Assembly (NCBI GenBank): GCA_910576975.1
Contig: CAJTJY010000009.1
Coordinates: 1-64,000, forward strand
Length of the DNA stretch: 64,000 bases
From: an uncultured Lachnospiraceae bacterium
Lineage (GTDB): Bacteria; Bacillota; Clostridia; Lachnospirales; Lachnospiraceae
Direction: 5' to 3'
The position numbers and the translations under genes were made by a program. The notes under the pieces were generated by a model that searched no databases, was not told the origin of the DNA, and worked only from the letters and a program-made list of their open reading frames with translations. This document shows positions 25,594 through 34,687 of the stretch, in pieces. The stretch's first letter is position 1. Every line of letters begins with the position of its first letter.

Positions 25594-26283
25594 TTATATA
25601 TTATTCAACAGCCCTTTTGTAATTGGTTCAATATAAATATTTCCATCCTTTACAATTGCCACCTGCGGTTCAACAGGAACCGGCTGTTTCCTGCCTCGTT
25701 TCTTGGTATGCGCCACTTTGTCGGCGCTCCTGCCAATAACGTCTCCAATCTTCACCTGGATAGGATCCATTTCCAGCGCTGCCACAAATGCCTGTTCATT
25801 TCCGTTTGCCCCCGCATAGGCATTTCCTTTCAAAGCGCCTAAAATTACGATATTTCCTTTGGAAATCACTTTTGCGCCTGGATTAATGTCTCCCAGGATC
25901 ACAATGCTGCTCTCACAGTCTAAAACTTGGCCGGAACGAAGCGTCCCTTTATAGAATTCCCCGGTTTTTCCAGCCTCTTCTTCTTCAAAATGCTCTATTT
26001 TTTGCCTGATTAATTCCTCCTTCAATTCGTCATTTTCCAAAATGCATATGATGTTTACAGACGTATTATCTGTAATGGTTTCAACGATCCGAAATTCTTC
26101 TTCCTGGTTCATCTCCCTGCCCTCAAAGGATATGGCCATTTTTGCGTCTTTAAAAAAACCTTCGGCTTCTTTAAATTTTACCAAGATACATTTCAATAAT
26201 TCTTCAAAGTCCATACTGTCATCCAGAATCAAATTAATTCCGTATTTATTACTTTTTAAAACAACTGGCTTTGACACATTCAT
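25594..26283 (-). CDS. minC: Septum site-determining protein MinC
   Basis: 229 residues. The N-terminal domain inhibits FtsZ; the C-terminal beta-helical domain (about 110-215; GTLRSGQVLDCESSIVILGDINPGAKVISKGN) binds MinD. The ATG at 26283 follows GGAGGG with no spacer, so a GTG two codons in (26277, spacing 7) may be the true start. First of minCDE, directly downstream of mrdA. Confidence 0.93.
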   Translation of the reverse strand: MNVSKPVVLKSNKYGINLILDDSMDFEELLKCILVKFKEAEGFFKDAKMAISFEGREMNQEEEFRIVETITDNTSVNIICILENDELKEELIRQKIEHFEEEEAGKTGEFYKGTLRSGQVLDCESSIVILGDINPGAKVISKGNIVILGALKGNAYAGANGNEQAFVAALEMDPIQVKIGDVIGRSADKVAHTKKRGRKQPVPVEPQVAIVKDGNIYIEPITKGLLNNI

Positions 26284-26294
26284 CCCTCCAAACT

Positions 26295-29195
26295 TTAATC
26301 CGTAAATCCATTGGTGCTGCTTTCAATCTCCTCTGCCTGTCCGTCCAACAGAGACGTTTCATCCGCCAAGTTGAAATAATATTTTAAGATATTACTGGAA
26401 ACTTCTGTCGCATTTGCCGAGGTATAGCCATGTGCGATACGGGTGGTGATGGCAATCTCAGGATTCTCAAACGGCGCATATCCAATGAAAAGAGCATGAT
26501 TAGCCCGGGTCTTAATCTGCTGCGCAGTACCTGTCTTGCCTGCAACCGCCACTGGAAAATTTTTAAAAGAATCATTTTTTTCGGCAACCATTCGCATACC
26601 GTTTTGGATGGCTTCCCAAGATTCTTGTGATACTTCTGTAATCGTGCGCAGAAGATCTGGTTTAAATTCTTTCACAGTATCGCCGTCCGAGGTGGTTTCT
26701 TTATCCAGGAGAGTCAGCTTATAAACGTTTCCGCTGCTGGCAACGGCAGTCAGATAACGTGCCAGCTGTGTAGTCGTATAGTTATGGTTTCCTTGGCCAA
26801 TGGCAGAGGTAATCGGATACTCGTCGGATATCTGAGGATCATTTTCAGGTATCTCAATTCCCGTCTTTTCATTAAGTCCAAACAAAGCGGCATATTTCTG
26901 TAAAGCGGAGATGCCTTTGTTCTCATTATAGATTCCATTGTCAGAACTCAAACGGAAACCCATTTCATAAAAGAAAAAGTTACAGGAATCACGAATCGCT
27001 TCTGAAATATTAATTTTTCCATGGGTGCTCCCAGGATAAATCCAACATTTGGGCGGAGGCGTAATGTTGGTATACTCTCCTTCGTCTTTAATCTCTTCTC
27101 CGGTACTCACTGCGCCTTCAGCCAATGCAGCCGCAGCCGTGATAGGCTTGAACGTAGAACCAGGAGCGGTACGCTGCTGAGTCGCATTATTATATTGCGG
27201 AACGGAAAGATCCTTTTGCAGGCTCTCAAAGTACGCAGAATCAACGGTATTCGCAAGGCGGTTGGTATCATATCCTGGATATGTCACACAGGCAAGCAGT
27301 TCCCCGGTGCGGACATCGACCATCACGCAGCTTGCAGTACATGGATCTAAGGCGAGCTGCGCCGGAGTGATCTTCAAATTTTTGATCTTGTTACGCAGGA
27401 AATCAAAAGCGCTGATGCTGCCATTGGAAAGGGCTGTACGGTCCCCATCCTCTTCCGTTAAGATTCCCTGCTCATAAAGAACCTGACAAATCTGAGAGCC
27501 AGAAATTAAATCGCTTTTAATCATGTACTGATAAATTTTCTTACTGAATTTCTTATCTTCTTGCAGCTCTTCCATGATATAAGCGACGAGCGCATCATAA
27601 ATTTCCGTGGAGTCTGAATATTTGGAATCAGTATCAAATCCAGTAATGTCAATCCAGTCTTTAGCGATTGCGCGGCGCAGGTACTCGGCAAGGCTTGCCG
27701 TATCATTCTTCCAGGACAAATATACTTCGTCTTGAGTGTCTACTTTGTCAGATAAAAATATGTTCTTTTCTCCTAAAATAGAGAGTATATAACTCATATA
27801 AACTTGTTGCTCTTTATCCAAATCTCCATATGCAGCAGGGGCGGGCGAAGATAACTGCTGGCGCAGGCTTTCAATCACTGTACTCTGCTTGCTTTGAAAA
27901 ACGCTGTAGATTTGCTGTTCCACAGGCTGGGCGTCTTCTGATTTGAAATGCTCGATGTTAATCACATTATTATTAAGCAACGCAAAATAGACGTCGTCAA
28001 TTGGAATTTTAATGTCGGATGCAGTTCCAGAGCTGGTGTCGTATTCCTTGATGTTTTGAATTTGAGCGTATACGATACCAGCAAGCTCCTGTTCTAACAT
28101 GCGGTACACTGCTTCCTGCAGATCGGCGTCAATCGAAAGATAAATATCGTTTCCAGAAGAAGATTCCACCTTGTCAATAATTTTTGTGATTCGCCCTACA
28201 TTGTCGACATAAAAAGATTCTTTTCCCTTAGTCCCCTGCAGATCCTGATCCATTACTTGTTCAATACCGGATTTCCCTACCACGTCATTGATCGTGTAAT
28301 TATCGTTTTTTGCCGAAAGAACATCGTATTCTTCTTGGGAAATTTTTCCTGTGTAGCCAATAATATGGGAAAAATATTGGCTGTCGACATACTTTCTTAT
28401 GGTGTCTTCGGTGATATCTATCCCTTGCAGTATATCAGAATTTTCCTTAATGACGGCAACAGTCTCTTCACTGACATTCTGTGCTATGGTAGTTTGCACG
28501 TATTTCTGAAAGCTGTTTTGGGAAATCGCATAGCGCAGGACCATTATTTTGTAGGCTTCTTCTGGAGAATAATAAACCAGATCCTTGTCTTTTTTATCCT
28601 CATACGCTCTTCCTTTTACATGGATGGAAAACTTATCCTGCAAATATTCAAGTACTTGGGACGGAGTAGCTTCCGCTTCGTGGTAGCCGCGTTTCTTATT
28701 GTATTTTAGTTTGTCAATGCTGGTATAGCCGTAGACGTCAGCAAGGAAACGCTTTAATGCTTTGTCTGTCACAGTAAACTGATAGCTCCCGTCTTCTGTG
28801 AACTGGATGTTGAAATTGTTGGCAATGCCGTCTCCTTTTTCTTCAATCATTTTGATAACGGTATCGAGTTCTTCATTTAGTAGGATATTTTTCTGATGGG
28901 AACTTTCGTAAACGCCATTATCTTCAATGGTTACAGAATAGGACAGCTCGTTATAAGCCAAAAGTTTGCCGTTTCGGTCAAAAATGCTGCCTCTTGTACC
29001 GGAAGTGATGCGTTCTTTTTGAATCAGCATCGTATAATTATCAAGGTATTCTTCTCCATTGATAATCTGAAGGACAAAAACCCGCTGTACCAGTATTGCA
29101 AATAAGCCAAGCATAAATATGCTAAGTACAAATAACCGCGAGGTTACTATTTTTTTTCCATACTCTTTCAAAAATTCAAACAAACTTGCTTGCAC
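26295..29195 (-). CDS. mrdA: Class B penicillin-binding protein 2 (elongasome), with large insert
   Basis: 966 residues, much longer than the usual 600-700. One N-terminal membrane helix (about 18-38), PBP dimer region with GTRGSIFDRNGKLLAYNE, then the transpeptidase domain: SxxK at S680-K683 (APGSTFKP), SCN at 737-739, KTG at 887-889 (AGKTGTAQQ). About 235 extra residues (roughly 375-610), largely acidic and helical, separate the DADLQEAV segment from CVMVDVRTGELLA. Crosslinks new peptidoglycan with RodA. The GTG at 29195 abuts AAGGAG; a TTG four codons later (29183) has better spacing. Confidence 0.93.
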   Translation of the reverse strand: MQASLFEFLKEYGKKIVTSRLFVLSIFMLGLFAILVQRVFVLQIINGEEYLDNYTMLIQKERITSGTRGSIFDRNGKLLAYNELSYSVTIEDNGVYESSHQKNILLNEELDTVIKMIEEKGDGIANNFNIQFTEDGSYQFTVTDKALKRFLADVYGYTSIDKLKYNKKRGYHEAEATPSQVLEYLQDKFSIHVKGRAYEDKKDKDLVYYSPEEAYKIMVLRYAISQNSFQKYVQTTIAQNVSEETVAVIKENSDILQGIDITEDTIRKYVDSQYFSHIIGYTGKISQEEYDVLSAKNDNYTINDVVGKSGIEQVMDQDLQGTKGKESFYVDNVGRITKIIDKVESSSGNDIYLSIDADLQEAVYRMLEQELAGIVYAQIQNIKEYDTSSGTASDIKIPIDDVYFALLNNNVINIEHFKSEDAQPVEQQIYSVFQSKQSTVIESLRQQLSSPAPAAYGDLDKEQQVYMSYILSILGEKNIFLSDKVDTQDEVYLSWKNDTASLAEYLRRAIAKDWIDITGFDTDSKYSDSTEIYDALVAYIMEELQEDKKFSKKIYQYMIKSDLISGSQICQVLYEQGILTEEDGDRTALSNGSISAFDFLRNKIKNLKITPAQLALDPCTASCVMVDVRTGELLACVTYPGYDTNRLANTVDSAYFESLQKDLSVPQYNNATQQRTAPGSTFKPITAAAALAEGAVSTGEEIKDEGEYTNITPPPKCWIYPGSTHGKINISEAIRDSCNFFFYEMGFRLSSDNGIYNENKGISALQKYAALFGLNEKTGIEIPENDPQISDEYPITSAIGQGNHNYTTTQLARYLTAVASSGNVYKLTLLDKETTSDGDTVKEFKPDLLRTITEVSQESWEAIQNGMRMVAEKNDSFKNFPVAVAGKTGTAQQIKTRANHALFIGYAPFENPEIAITTRIAHGYTSANATEVSSNILKYYFNLADETSLLDGQAEEIESSTNGFTD

Positions 29196-29694
29196 TCCTT
29201 TTTTCTATGGATTCCAGTTTCTGGTTTATTTTTAGTATGATGAAGTATAGCACGATGGTGATAAGAATGGTATACACCAGTTCTGGTAAAATAATGTGCA
29301 GAAGGTAATATCCAAACTGGAACCTTCCGCGAAGGAAAAACAGGAACAGATATACCAATATATTATAACAAAAATCGCTTGCCGAAATCAAAAACAGGGG
29401 AAGCTTGATATCGTCTGGAAAAAAGCTTTTTCGGAACAAGCCATTGATATAGCCGATGTAAGCATAAACCAGTGCATAAAATCCGATTACGCTGCCAAAA
29501 AATATATCGAGCAGCAGTCCGCAGAAGAATCCAATCCACATGCCCTCTTTTCTGCCTCTCATAAATCCAAACGAGGAAGTTACCACAATCAGCAGATTGG
29601 GAGAGATCGATGCGAAAGAGAGGACTTGAAACAATGTGCATTGTAATAAAAAGCATATGGAAATAATTAGAAACACTATGATTTTACGTCTCAT
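29176..29694 (-). CDS. mreD: Rod shape-determining protein MreD
   Basis: 172 residues, about five membrane helices, with FGFMRGRKEGMWIGFFCGLLLDIFFG typical of MreD. It forms part of the MreBCD elongasome. AGGAGCTGG precedes the ATG, and its 3' end overlaps the start of mrdA. Confidence 0.9.
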   Translation of the reverse strand: MRRKIIVFLIISICFLLQCTLFQVLSFASISPNLLIVVTSSFGFMRGRKEGMWIGFFCGLLLDIFFGSVIGFYALVYAYIGYINGLFRKSFFPDDIKLPLFLISASDFCYNILVYLFLFFLRGRFQFGYYLLHIILPELVYTILITIVLYFIILKINQKLESIEKRSASKFV

Positions 29695-29706
29695 TTTGCC
29701 AGCTCC

Positions 29707-30564
29707 TTATTTCTTTTGCACTGTCTTTTTATCCAGTATTACCAGAACTTCCTGCAAATGGCGGAAGTCTACCGCAGGCGTCAATGTTCCTGAATAAGTC
29801 AGATTGTTGGAATCCCGCTTGATGGTACTGACGTATCCAATCAGGATTCCCTCCAAATATTTATCACTGATATGAGAGGTGACAAGCTGCTCTCCCGTCT
29901 TAATGACATCATCTTCGCATTTGAGATCGGAGAATCCGATCGCCTGATTTTCATTCATCGAAGCCAGATTTCCTTTGACAATACAGCGGTCGGCGGTAGA
30001 TAACGCCATGCCGCTTACATTGCTGGCATCATCAATGATAGAACGGATTTTCGCATAATTGGGACCAGTGTCAATCACAATGCCCACCAATCCGCTTCCT
30101 GCGATCACGTTCATATCCTTTTCAATGCCGTCCTTTTCGCCTTTATCGATGATAAAGGTGTTGAACCAGTTTCCACCGTCGCTTCCGATCACTCTTGCCG
30201 CCACTTTTTCATAACTTGGATATTTTTGATCCAGTTCCATCAGCTCCCGCAGATTGTCCAATTCGTACTGCTCCAGCTTTATGGTATTCAGTTCCTGGGT
30301 CAGCTCGTCCACTTGCGCCTGAAGATTCTTATTCTCTTCCATTACGCTCTGTAAGGATTTCAATTCATCCATGCGGTTGACAAACCAGGAGCCGACTTGA
30401 TTAATCCCGTTCTGCATCGGGACAAAGATATAGCCCGCAACGCTGTTTAATGGTCCGCCAGATAGATTTAAAGTAAAACTGACAAACATAACCAGTACGC
30501 AGAAACCCGTCAAAATCATAAGGGCGTATCTGGTTGGAATAGAATGTTTTGATTTTCGTTTCAT
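29707..30564 (-). CDS. mreC: Rod shape-determining protein MreC
   Basis: 285 residues. A short cytoplasmic tail, one membrane helix (about 13-32), a coiled coil (about 70-115; MEENKNLQAQVDELTQEL) and two beta-barrel lobes with GLVGIVIDTGPNYAKIRSI. It bridges MreB filaments to PBP2/RodA outside the membrane. It sits between mreB and mreD as in all mre operons. Confidence 0.95.
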   Translation of the reverse strand: MKRKSKHSIPTRYALMILTGFCVLVMFVSFTLNLSGGPLNSVAGYIFVPMQNGINQVGSWFVNRMDELKSLQSVMEENKNLQAQVDELTQELNTIKLEQYELDNLRELMELDQKYPSYEKVAARVIGSDGGNWFNTFIIDKGEKDGIEKDMNVIAGSGLVGIVIDTGPNYAKIRSIIDDASNVSGMALSTADRCIVKGNLASMNENQAIGFSDLKCEDDVIKTGEQLVTSHISDKYLEGILIGYVSTIKRDSNNLTYSGTLTPAVDFRHLQEVLVILDKKTVQKK

Positions 30565-30579
30565 ATATGATTACGACCT

Positions 30580-31599
30580 TTATTTGTAAATTCTGTTTTT
30601 CATGCTGAAAGCAAGCTTTCGATAGTGCTCATCGGACACGATCTTATTCAATCCCCGCACGGCGCTCTCTTCTGGCAGTTCACAGTTATTGACTCTGATA
30701 TTGGTAATTTGCGTAAATAGCTCGTCCAGTTTGCGGATCTTGGAAGAACCTCCCGTTATATAGATTCCAGAATGAATAATGTCTCTCGCAAGTTCTGGAG
30801 GCGTTTTTTCCAGTATCATTTTGATCGAATTACAGATGGTATTCAAGTGATCCTTGATTGCTTCGTATATCACGGGAGAATTGACTTCCATCTCAATGGG
30901 AAGCCCGCTGACCACGTCTCTGCCCACGATTACTTCGGAGTACTGTTCTGCTTCTGGAATTGCGCAGCCTAACGTTTCTTTCAGATACATAGCGGTTTTC
31001 TCGCCGACCACCAGCCCGAAATTGCGTTTCATATGGTTGATGATAGATTCGTCAATCCTTCTTCCTCCAAAATGAAGAAGATCGCTTAGCACCAGCCCGC
31101 CCAAAGATATGACAGATATTTCCGTGGTATCTGCGCCGATATTTACGATCATAAATCCAGTAGGGGAATTTACGTCCAACTCCAGTCCAACTGCGTCCGC
31201 AATCGGTTTTTCACAAAGAAGCACATTTCTCGGCTTGAAACGGCTTTTATAAAATAGATCGAAAAATGCTTTTTTCTCCACCTCTGTAATGTCCGTGGGT
31301 ACTGCGACAATAAACTCTGCATTTTTAATGTGATTCTTTACATGTTTTTCTAACAGTTCCCCAATCATAGTCTGCATATTGTTGTAATCTGCAATTACGC
31401 CGTTGACTACCGGGAAAGACACTTTGATGTTGTCTGGTGCTTTTTCATACATGGCATAAGCATCATCGCCAAACGCATATAACTGATTTTTGTTGACGAT
31501 GGCAATGGTATTTTTTTCATTAATTACTTTTCCCGTCGCCTTGCAGAAGATTTTTAGATTGCAGGTTCCCAGATCAATTCCATAAACATTTGCTGACAT
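30580..31599 (-). CDS. mreB: Rod shape-determining protein MreB (actin-like)
   Basis: 339 residues. Actin-fold ATPase: phosphate-1 GIDLGTCNLKIF, phosphate-2 FMIVNIGADTTEISVISLGG and adenosine motif SGIYITGGSSKI. The VINEKNTIAIVNK segment and a relatively low match to classical MreB (for example GTCN instead of GTAN) suggest a diverged paralogue, but it occupies the mreB slot ahead of mreC. It forms membrane filaments guiding side-wall synthesis. Confidence 0.92.
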   Translation of the reverse strand: MSANVYGIDLGTCNLKIFCKATGKVINEKNTIAIVNKNQLYAFGDDAYAMYEKAPDNIKVSFPVVNGVIADYNNMQTMIGELLEKHVKNHIKNAEFIVAVPTDITEVEKKAFFDLFYKSRFKPRNVLLCEKPIADAVGLELDVNSPTGFMIVNIGADTTEISVISLGGLVLSDLLHFGGRRIDESIINHMKRNFGLVVGEKTAMYLKETLGCAIPEAEQYSEVIVGRDVVSGLPIEMEVNSPVIYEAIKDHLNTICNSIKMILEKTPPELARDIIHSGIYITGGSSKIRKLDELFTQITNIRVNNCELPEESAVRGLNKIVSDEHYRKLAFSMKNRIYK

Positions 31600-31602
31600 A
31601 AC

Positions 31603-32310
31603 TTACGTTCCTTTCCTCAGGCCGATCAGGCCATTTTCTCTAAAGCTTATATAGCGGTTATCGCCAATGATGATATGATCTGCCAAAGCGATTCCAAGAA
31701 TATTCCCACTCTCCATCATCCGGGATGTCACAAGGATATCGGATTCGCTGGGCGTAGGATCGCCGCTTGGATGATTGTGAAGCAATACGATGTGTACCGC
31801 ATGGTATTCCAGAGCTTTTAAGAAAATCTCTCTGGGAGATACCAAGGAACTGGTCACTGTGCCGATAGAAATAATTTCATCGCCTAATAAATTACTCTTG
31901 GCATCAAACATTGCAAGCAGCATTTTTTCTTTGGCCTCATGCCGAAGGCTTTCCATATAGTAAGCTGCGACGCTTGCAGGCTCGCTTAGACGCACTTCTT
32001 TTTCCAGGCTTGTCCTGGTAATGCGTCCCGCCAGTTCTGCGATACACTTCAATTGAACCGCTTTTACCTGCCCAATGCCAGAAATCTTCATCATTTCCTC
32101 TGTATTCATATGAACCAGATTTAATAAATTCTTTTCTTTTAGTGACAAAAATGATTGGGCAAGCTGCAGTGCAGTGATATCTCTTGTACCTGTGCGTAAA
32201 ATAACTGCCAATAGCTCTGCGTCTGACAGGCAGTGCGCCCCATAACGGAAACATTTCTCACAGGGTTGCTCGGATACCGCCATTTCTTTCATAGTTATGT
32301 GTGAATTCAT
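31603..32310 (-). CDS. radC: RadC family JAB-domain protein
   Basis: 235 residues. A helix-hairpin-helix part (about 70-90; MKISGIGQVKAVQLKCIAEL) and a JAB1/MPN metalloprotease-like domain with HNHPSGDPTPSESD near 180-193. It was named for DNA repair, but the repair role is doubtful. It lies 3 bases before mreB and heads the operon, a frequent arrangement in Firmicutes. Confidence 0.94.
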   Translation of the reverse strand: MNSHITMKEMAVSEQPCEKCFRYGAHCLSDAELLAVILRTGTRDITALQLAQSFLSLKEKNLLNLVHMNTEEMMKISGIGQVKAVQLKCIAELAGRITRTSLEKEVRLSEPASVAAYYMESLRHEAKEKMLLAMFDAKSNLLGDEIISIGTVTSSLVSPREIFLKALEYHAVHIVLLHNHPSGDPTPSESDILVTSRMMESGNILGIALADHIIIGDNRYISFRENGLIGLRKGT

Positions 32311-32356
32311 ATTCTTCCTTTCACTCTCTCAAGCCAAGGAAAACGTATTACATTTT

Positions 32357-32386
32357 ATTCTAGCACAAAAGGGGTTTGATATACAA
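32357..32386 (-). promoter_or_regulatory. Promoter of the radC-mre-min operon
   Basis: On the minus strand, TTGTAT (32386-32381), an 18-base spacer ending in TGC, then TAGAAT (32362-32357), giving an extended -10 about 45 bases before radC. Confidence 0.65.
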
Positions 32387-32468
32387 CTAATATATTATTA
32401 AAAATATTAAGTTTTTCCTAAAAAAGGATATTGTCTTGTTTTTTCGATATCTCAGTGGCAAAAAACGT

Positions 32469-33743
32469 TTAAAGTTGTATCAATCCAGCTTCCATTAATT
32501 TCTGCAAGGACATCAAAATGCCAAGCTTAGCATGATACCAGGTCAATCCCCCCTGAAAGTATACGGCATAAGGAGCTCTTAACGGACCGTCTGCGCTCAG
32601 TTCAATGGAAGAACCCTGCACAAAGGCGCCAGCCGCCATAATTACCTTGTCGTCATAGCCTGGCATGGCCCAAGGCTCCGGTGTCACATGACTGTCCACA
32701 GGCGCTGCCGCCTGAATGCCCTTGCAGAAGGCAATCAAAGATTCTGGAGACTGCAATTCTACCGCCTGAATGATGTCGTGACGGCTTTCCGTGCTGTTTG
32801 GAATTACTGCAAAACCCAGGCTTTCATAGATATTTGCTGCAAAAACGGCGCCTTTCAGCGCGCCTGCAGTAACTGTGGGCGCTAAAAACAAGCCCTGGTA
32901 GAATGATTGGATCACGCCCAGGGAAGCCCCGACTTCTTTGCCCAGTCCGGGTGACGTCAGCCGGTATGCTGCGTTTTCTATGCATTCTTGCCTCCCGACA
33001 ATGTAACCGCCAATTGGGGCAAGTCCTCCTCCTGGATTTTTAATCAGGGAACCCACGATCATGTCGGCTCCTGCCTCCAAAGGCTCTGTGCGTTCCACGA
33101 ATTCCCCGTAACAGTTATCTACCATGCAGATGACGTCGGGCTTGATTCGCTTAATAAAGGAAATCAATTCCCCGATTTTTTTAACGGAGAGCGTGGGTCT
33201 GGTCTGATATCCTTTGGAGCGCTGAATCGTAATAAGCTTCGTATTCTGATTGATGGCCGACTTAATAGCCTCATAATCAAAACTGCCGTCCGCCAAAAGA
33301 TCTGCCTGGCGGTAAGTAATGCCATATTCCGCAAGGGATCCTTTGGAAGGACGGATGCCAATGACTTCTTCTAAGGTGTCATAGGGCTTGCCTACTGGGG
33401 AAAGCAGCTCGTCTCCGGGACGGAGATTCGACATCAGGGCCAGAGCCAGCGCATGGGTCCCGCAAGTAATCTGCGGGCGCACTAGAGCGGCTTCGCCGTG
33501 AAAACAGGAGGCATAGACTTCTTCTAACGTATCTCTGCCAAGATCATTATAGCCATATCCGCTGCTTCCCATAAAACATTCTGCGCTGACTTTGTGTGAT
33601 TGCAGCGCTTTGATTACTTTCAACTGGTTATATTCCGCTGTTTGATCTATTTGGTTAAAACGATTTTTCAGTTTTTCTTCTATCTGTTTTCCATATTCGA
33701 ATACTTTATCTGAAATTCCAAGCTGCTGGTAGAGTTCTTTCAT
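32469..33743 (-). CDS. Methionine gamma-lyase family protein (YnbB/aluminium-resistance type)
   Basis: 424 residues. A PLP-dependent fold-type I enzyme of the Cys/Met metabolism superfamily; the likely Schiff-base Lys is in IVGSLIKNPGGGLAPIGGYI. GSSGYGYNDLGRDTLEEVYA and RPQITCGTHALALAL are typical of the YnbB/aluminium-resistance subgroup. The reaction has not been established for this subgroup. Start and miaA stop overlap by 4 bases (ATGA), so the two are co-translated; miaA-ynbB linkage is widespread in Firmicutes. Confidence 0.88.
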   Translation of the reverse strand: MKELYQQLGISDKVFEYGKQIEEKLKNRFNQIDQTAEYNQLKVIKALQSHKVSAECFMGSSGYGYNDLGRDTLEEVYASCFHGEAALVRPQITCGTHALALALMSNLRPGDELLSPVGKPYDTLEEVIGIRPSKGSLAEYGITYRQADLLADGSFDYEAIKSAINQNTKLITIQRSKGYQTRPTLSVKKIGELISFIKRIKPDVICMVDNCYGEFVERTEPLEAGADMIVGSLIKNPGGGLAPIGGYIVGRQECIENAAYRLTSPGLGKEVGASLGVIQSFYQGLFLAPTVTAGALKGAVFAANIYESLGFAVIPNSTESRHDIIQAVELQSPESLIAFCKGIQAAAPVDSHVTPEPWAMPGYDDKVIMAAGAFVQGSSIELSADGPLRAPYAVYFQGGLTWYHAKLGILMSLQKLMEAGLIQL

Positions 33744-34687
33744 TTTATGATTCCTTTCTCTGTCAATATTTTCTCCATATGCGCCAATATTTTCTCATTA
33801 TCATAGGAAAATTCCTGTTTCTGAATCCAGGTGACCTCTCGCTCTCTTCGAAACCAGGTAAGCTGCCGTTTGGCGAAGTGGCGGGTATCTCTCTTGATCC
33901 GGTATGCTGCCTCTTCCAAGGTGCAGTCTCCGTCCAAGTAATCGAGAACCTCTTTATAGCCAAGCCCCTGCATAGATACCATGTGTCTGTCACAGCCTAA
34001 TTGCTGCAAATGACGTACTTCTTCCACAAGCCCATGTTCCATCATCTGATCTACGCGGCTGTTGATGCGCTGATACAGCTTGTCTCTGTCGTCATTGAGG
34101 ACAAAATATGCAAAGCGATAAGGCGATTCCTTTTGCCGTTCCTTTGCATTGTGCTCGGAAATTTTTTGACCCGAGAGATGATGAAATTCCAGTGCGCGGA
34201 TCGTGCGTTTTACATTGTTTTCATGGATTTCTGCGGCTGCCCTGGGATCTGCTTTGATAAGCATTTGATGGAGAAAGTGAGCTCCTTTTTCTGCCGCTTC
34301 CTGTTCCAGCCAGGCACGATATGCCAAATCCTCCTGCTGATTGGTGAAATCAATATCATATAAAAGCGCCTGAATATAAAATCCAGTGCCTCCTACGAGA
34401 ATCGGAATCCGACCGCTGGCATAGATTTCGTCCATGGAACGTTTGGCATATTCTTGAAATTTTACTACATGAAAGTCCTCGTCAGGCTCTAAAATATCGA
34501 TTAAATAATGCGAAATTCCCCGCATTTCTTCTGTAGTTATCTTTGCAGAACCGATGTCCATATGGCGGTATACCTGCATCGAATCTGCAGAAATTATCGA
34601 GCCTTGCAGCCGCGACGCCAGTTGGATGGAGAGTTCTGTTTTTCCCACTGCCGTGGGACCTGTCAGTATAATTAATGGTTGTTTCAT
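33740..34687 (-). CDS. miaA: tRNA dimethylallyltransferase
   Basis: 315 residues. It adds a dimethylallyl group to A37 of tRNAs reading UNN codons. P-loop GPTAVGKTELS (8-18), SADSMQVYRHMDIGSAK, the prenyl-site GGTGFYIQALLYDIDF, and the tRNA-contacting RYAKRQLTWFR-like segment (RHFAKRQLTWFR) are present. Its start overlaps the mutL stop by 1 base (TAATG). Confidence 0.97.
   Translation of the reverse strand: MKQPLIILTGPTAVGKTELSIQLASRLQGSIISADSMQVYRHMDIGSAKITTEEMRGISHYLIDILEPDEDFHVVKFQEYAKRSMDEIYASGRIPILVGGTGFYIQALLYDIDFTNQQEDLAYRAWLEQEAAEKGAHFLHQMLIKADPRAAAEIHENNVKRTIRALEFHHLSGQKISEHNAKERQKESPYRFAYFVLNDDRDKLYQRINSRVDQMMEHGLVEEVRHLQQLGCDRHMVSMQGLGYKEVLDYLDGDCTLEEAAYRIKRDTRHFAKRQLTWFRREREVTWIQKQEFSYDNEKILAHMEKILTEKGIIK

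Noticed and set aside
28257..28709. 150-codon plus-strand frame inside mrdA
   Set aside because: Phe/Ile-rich antisense shadow of a confident gene; no start signals.
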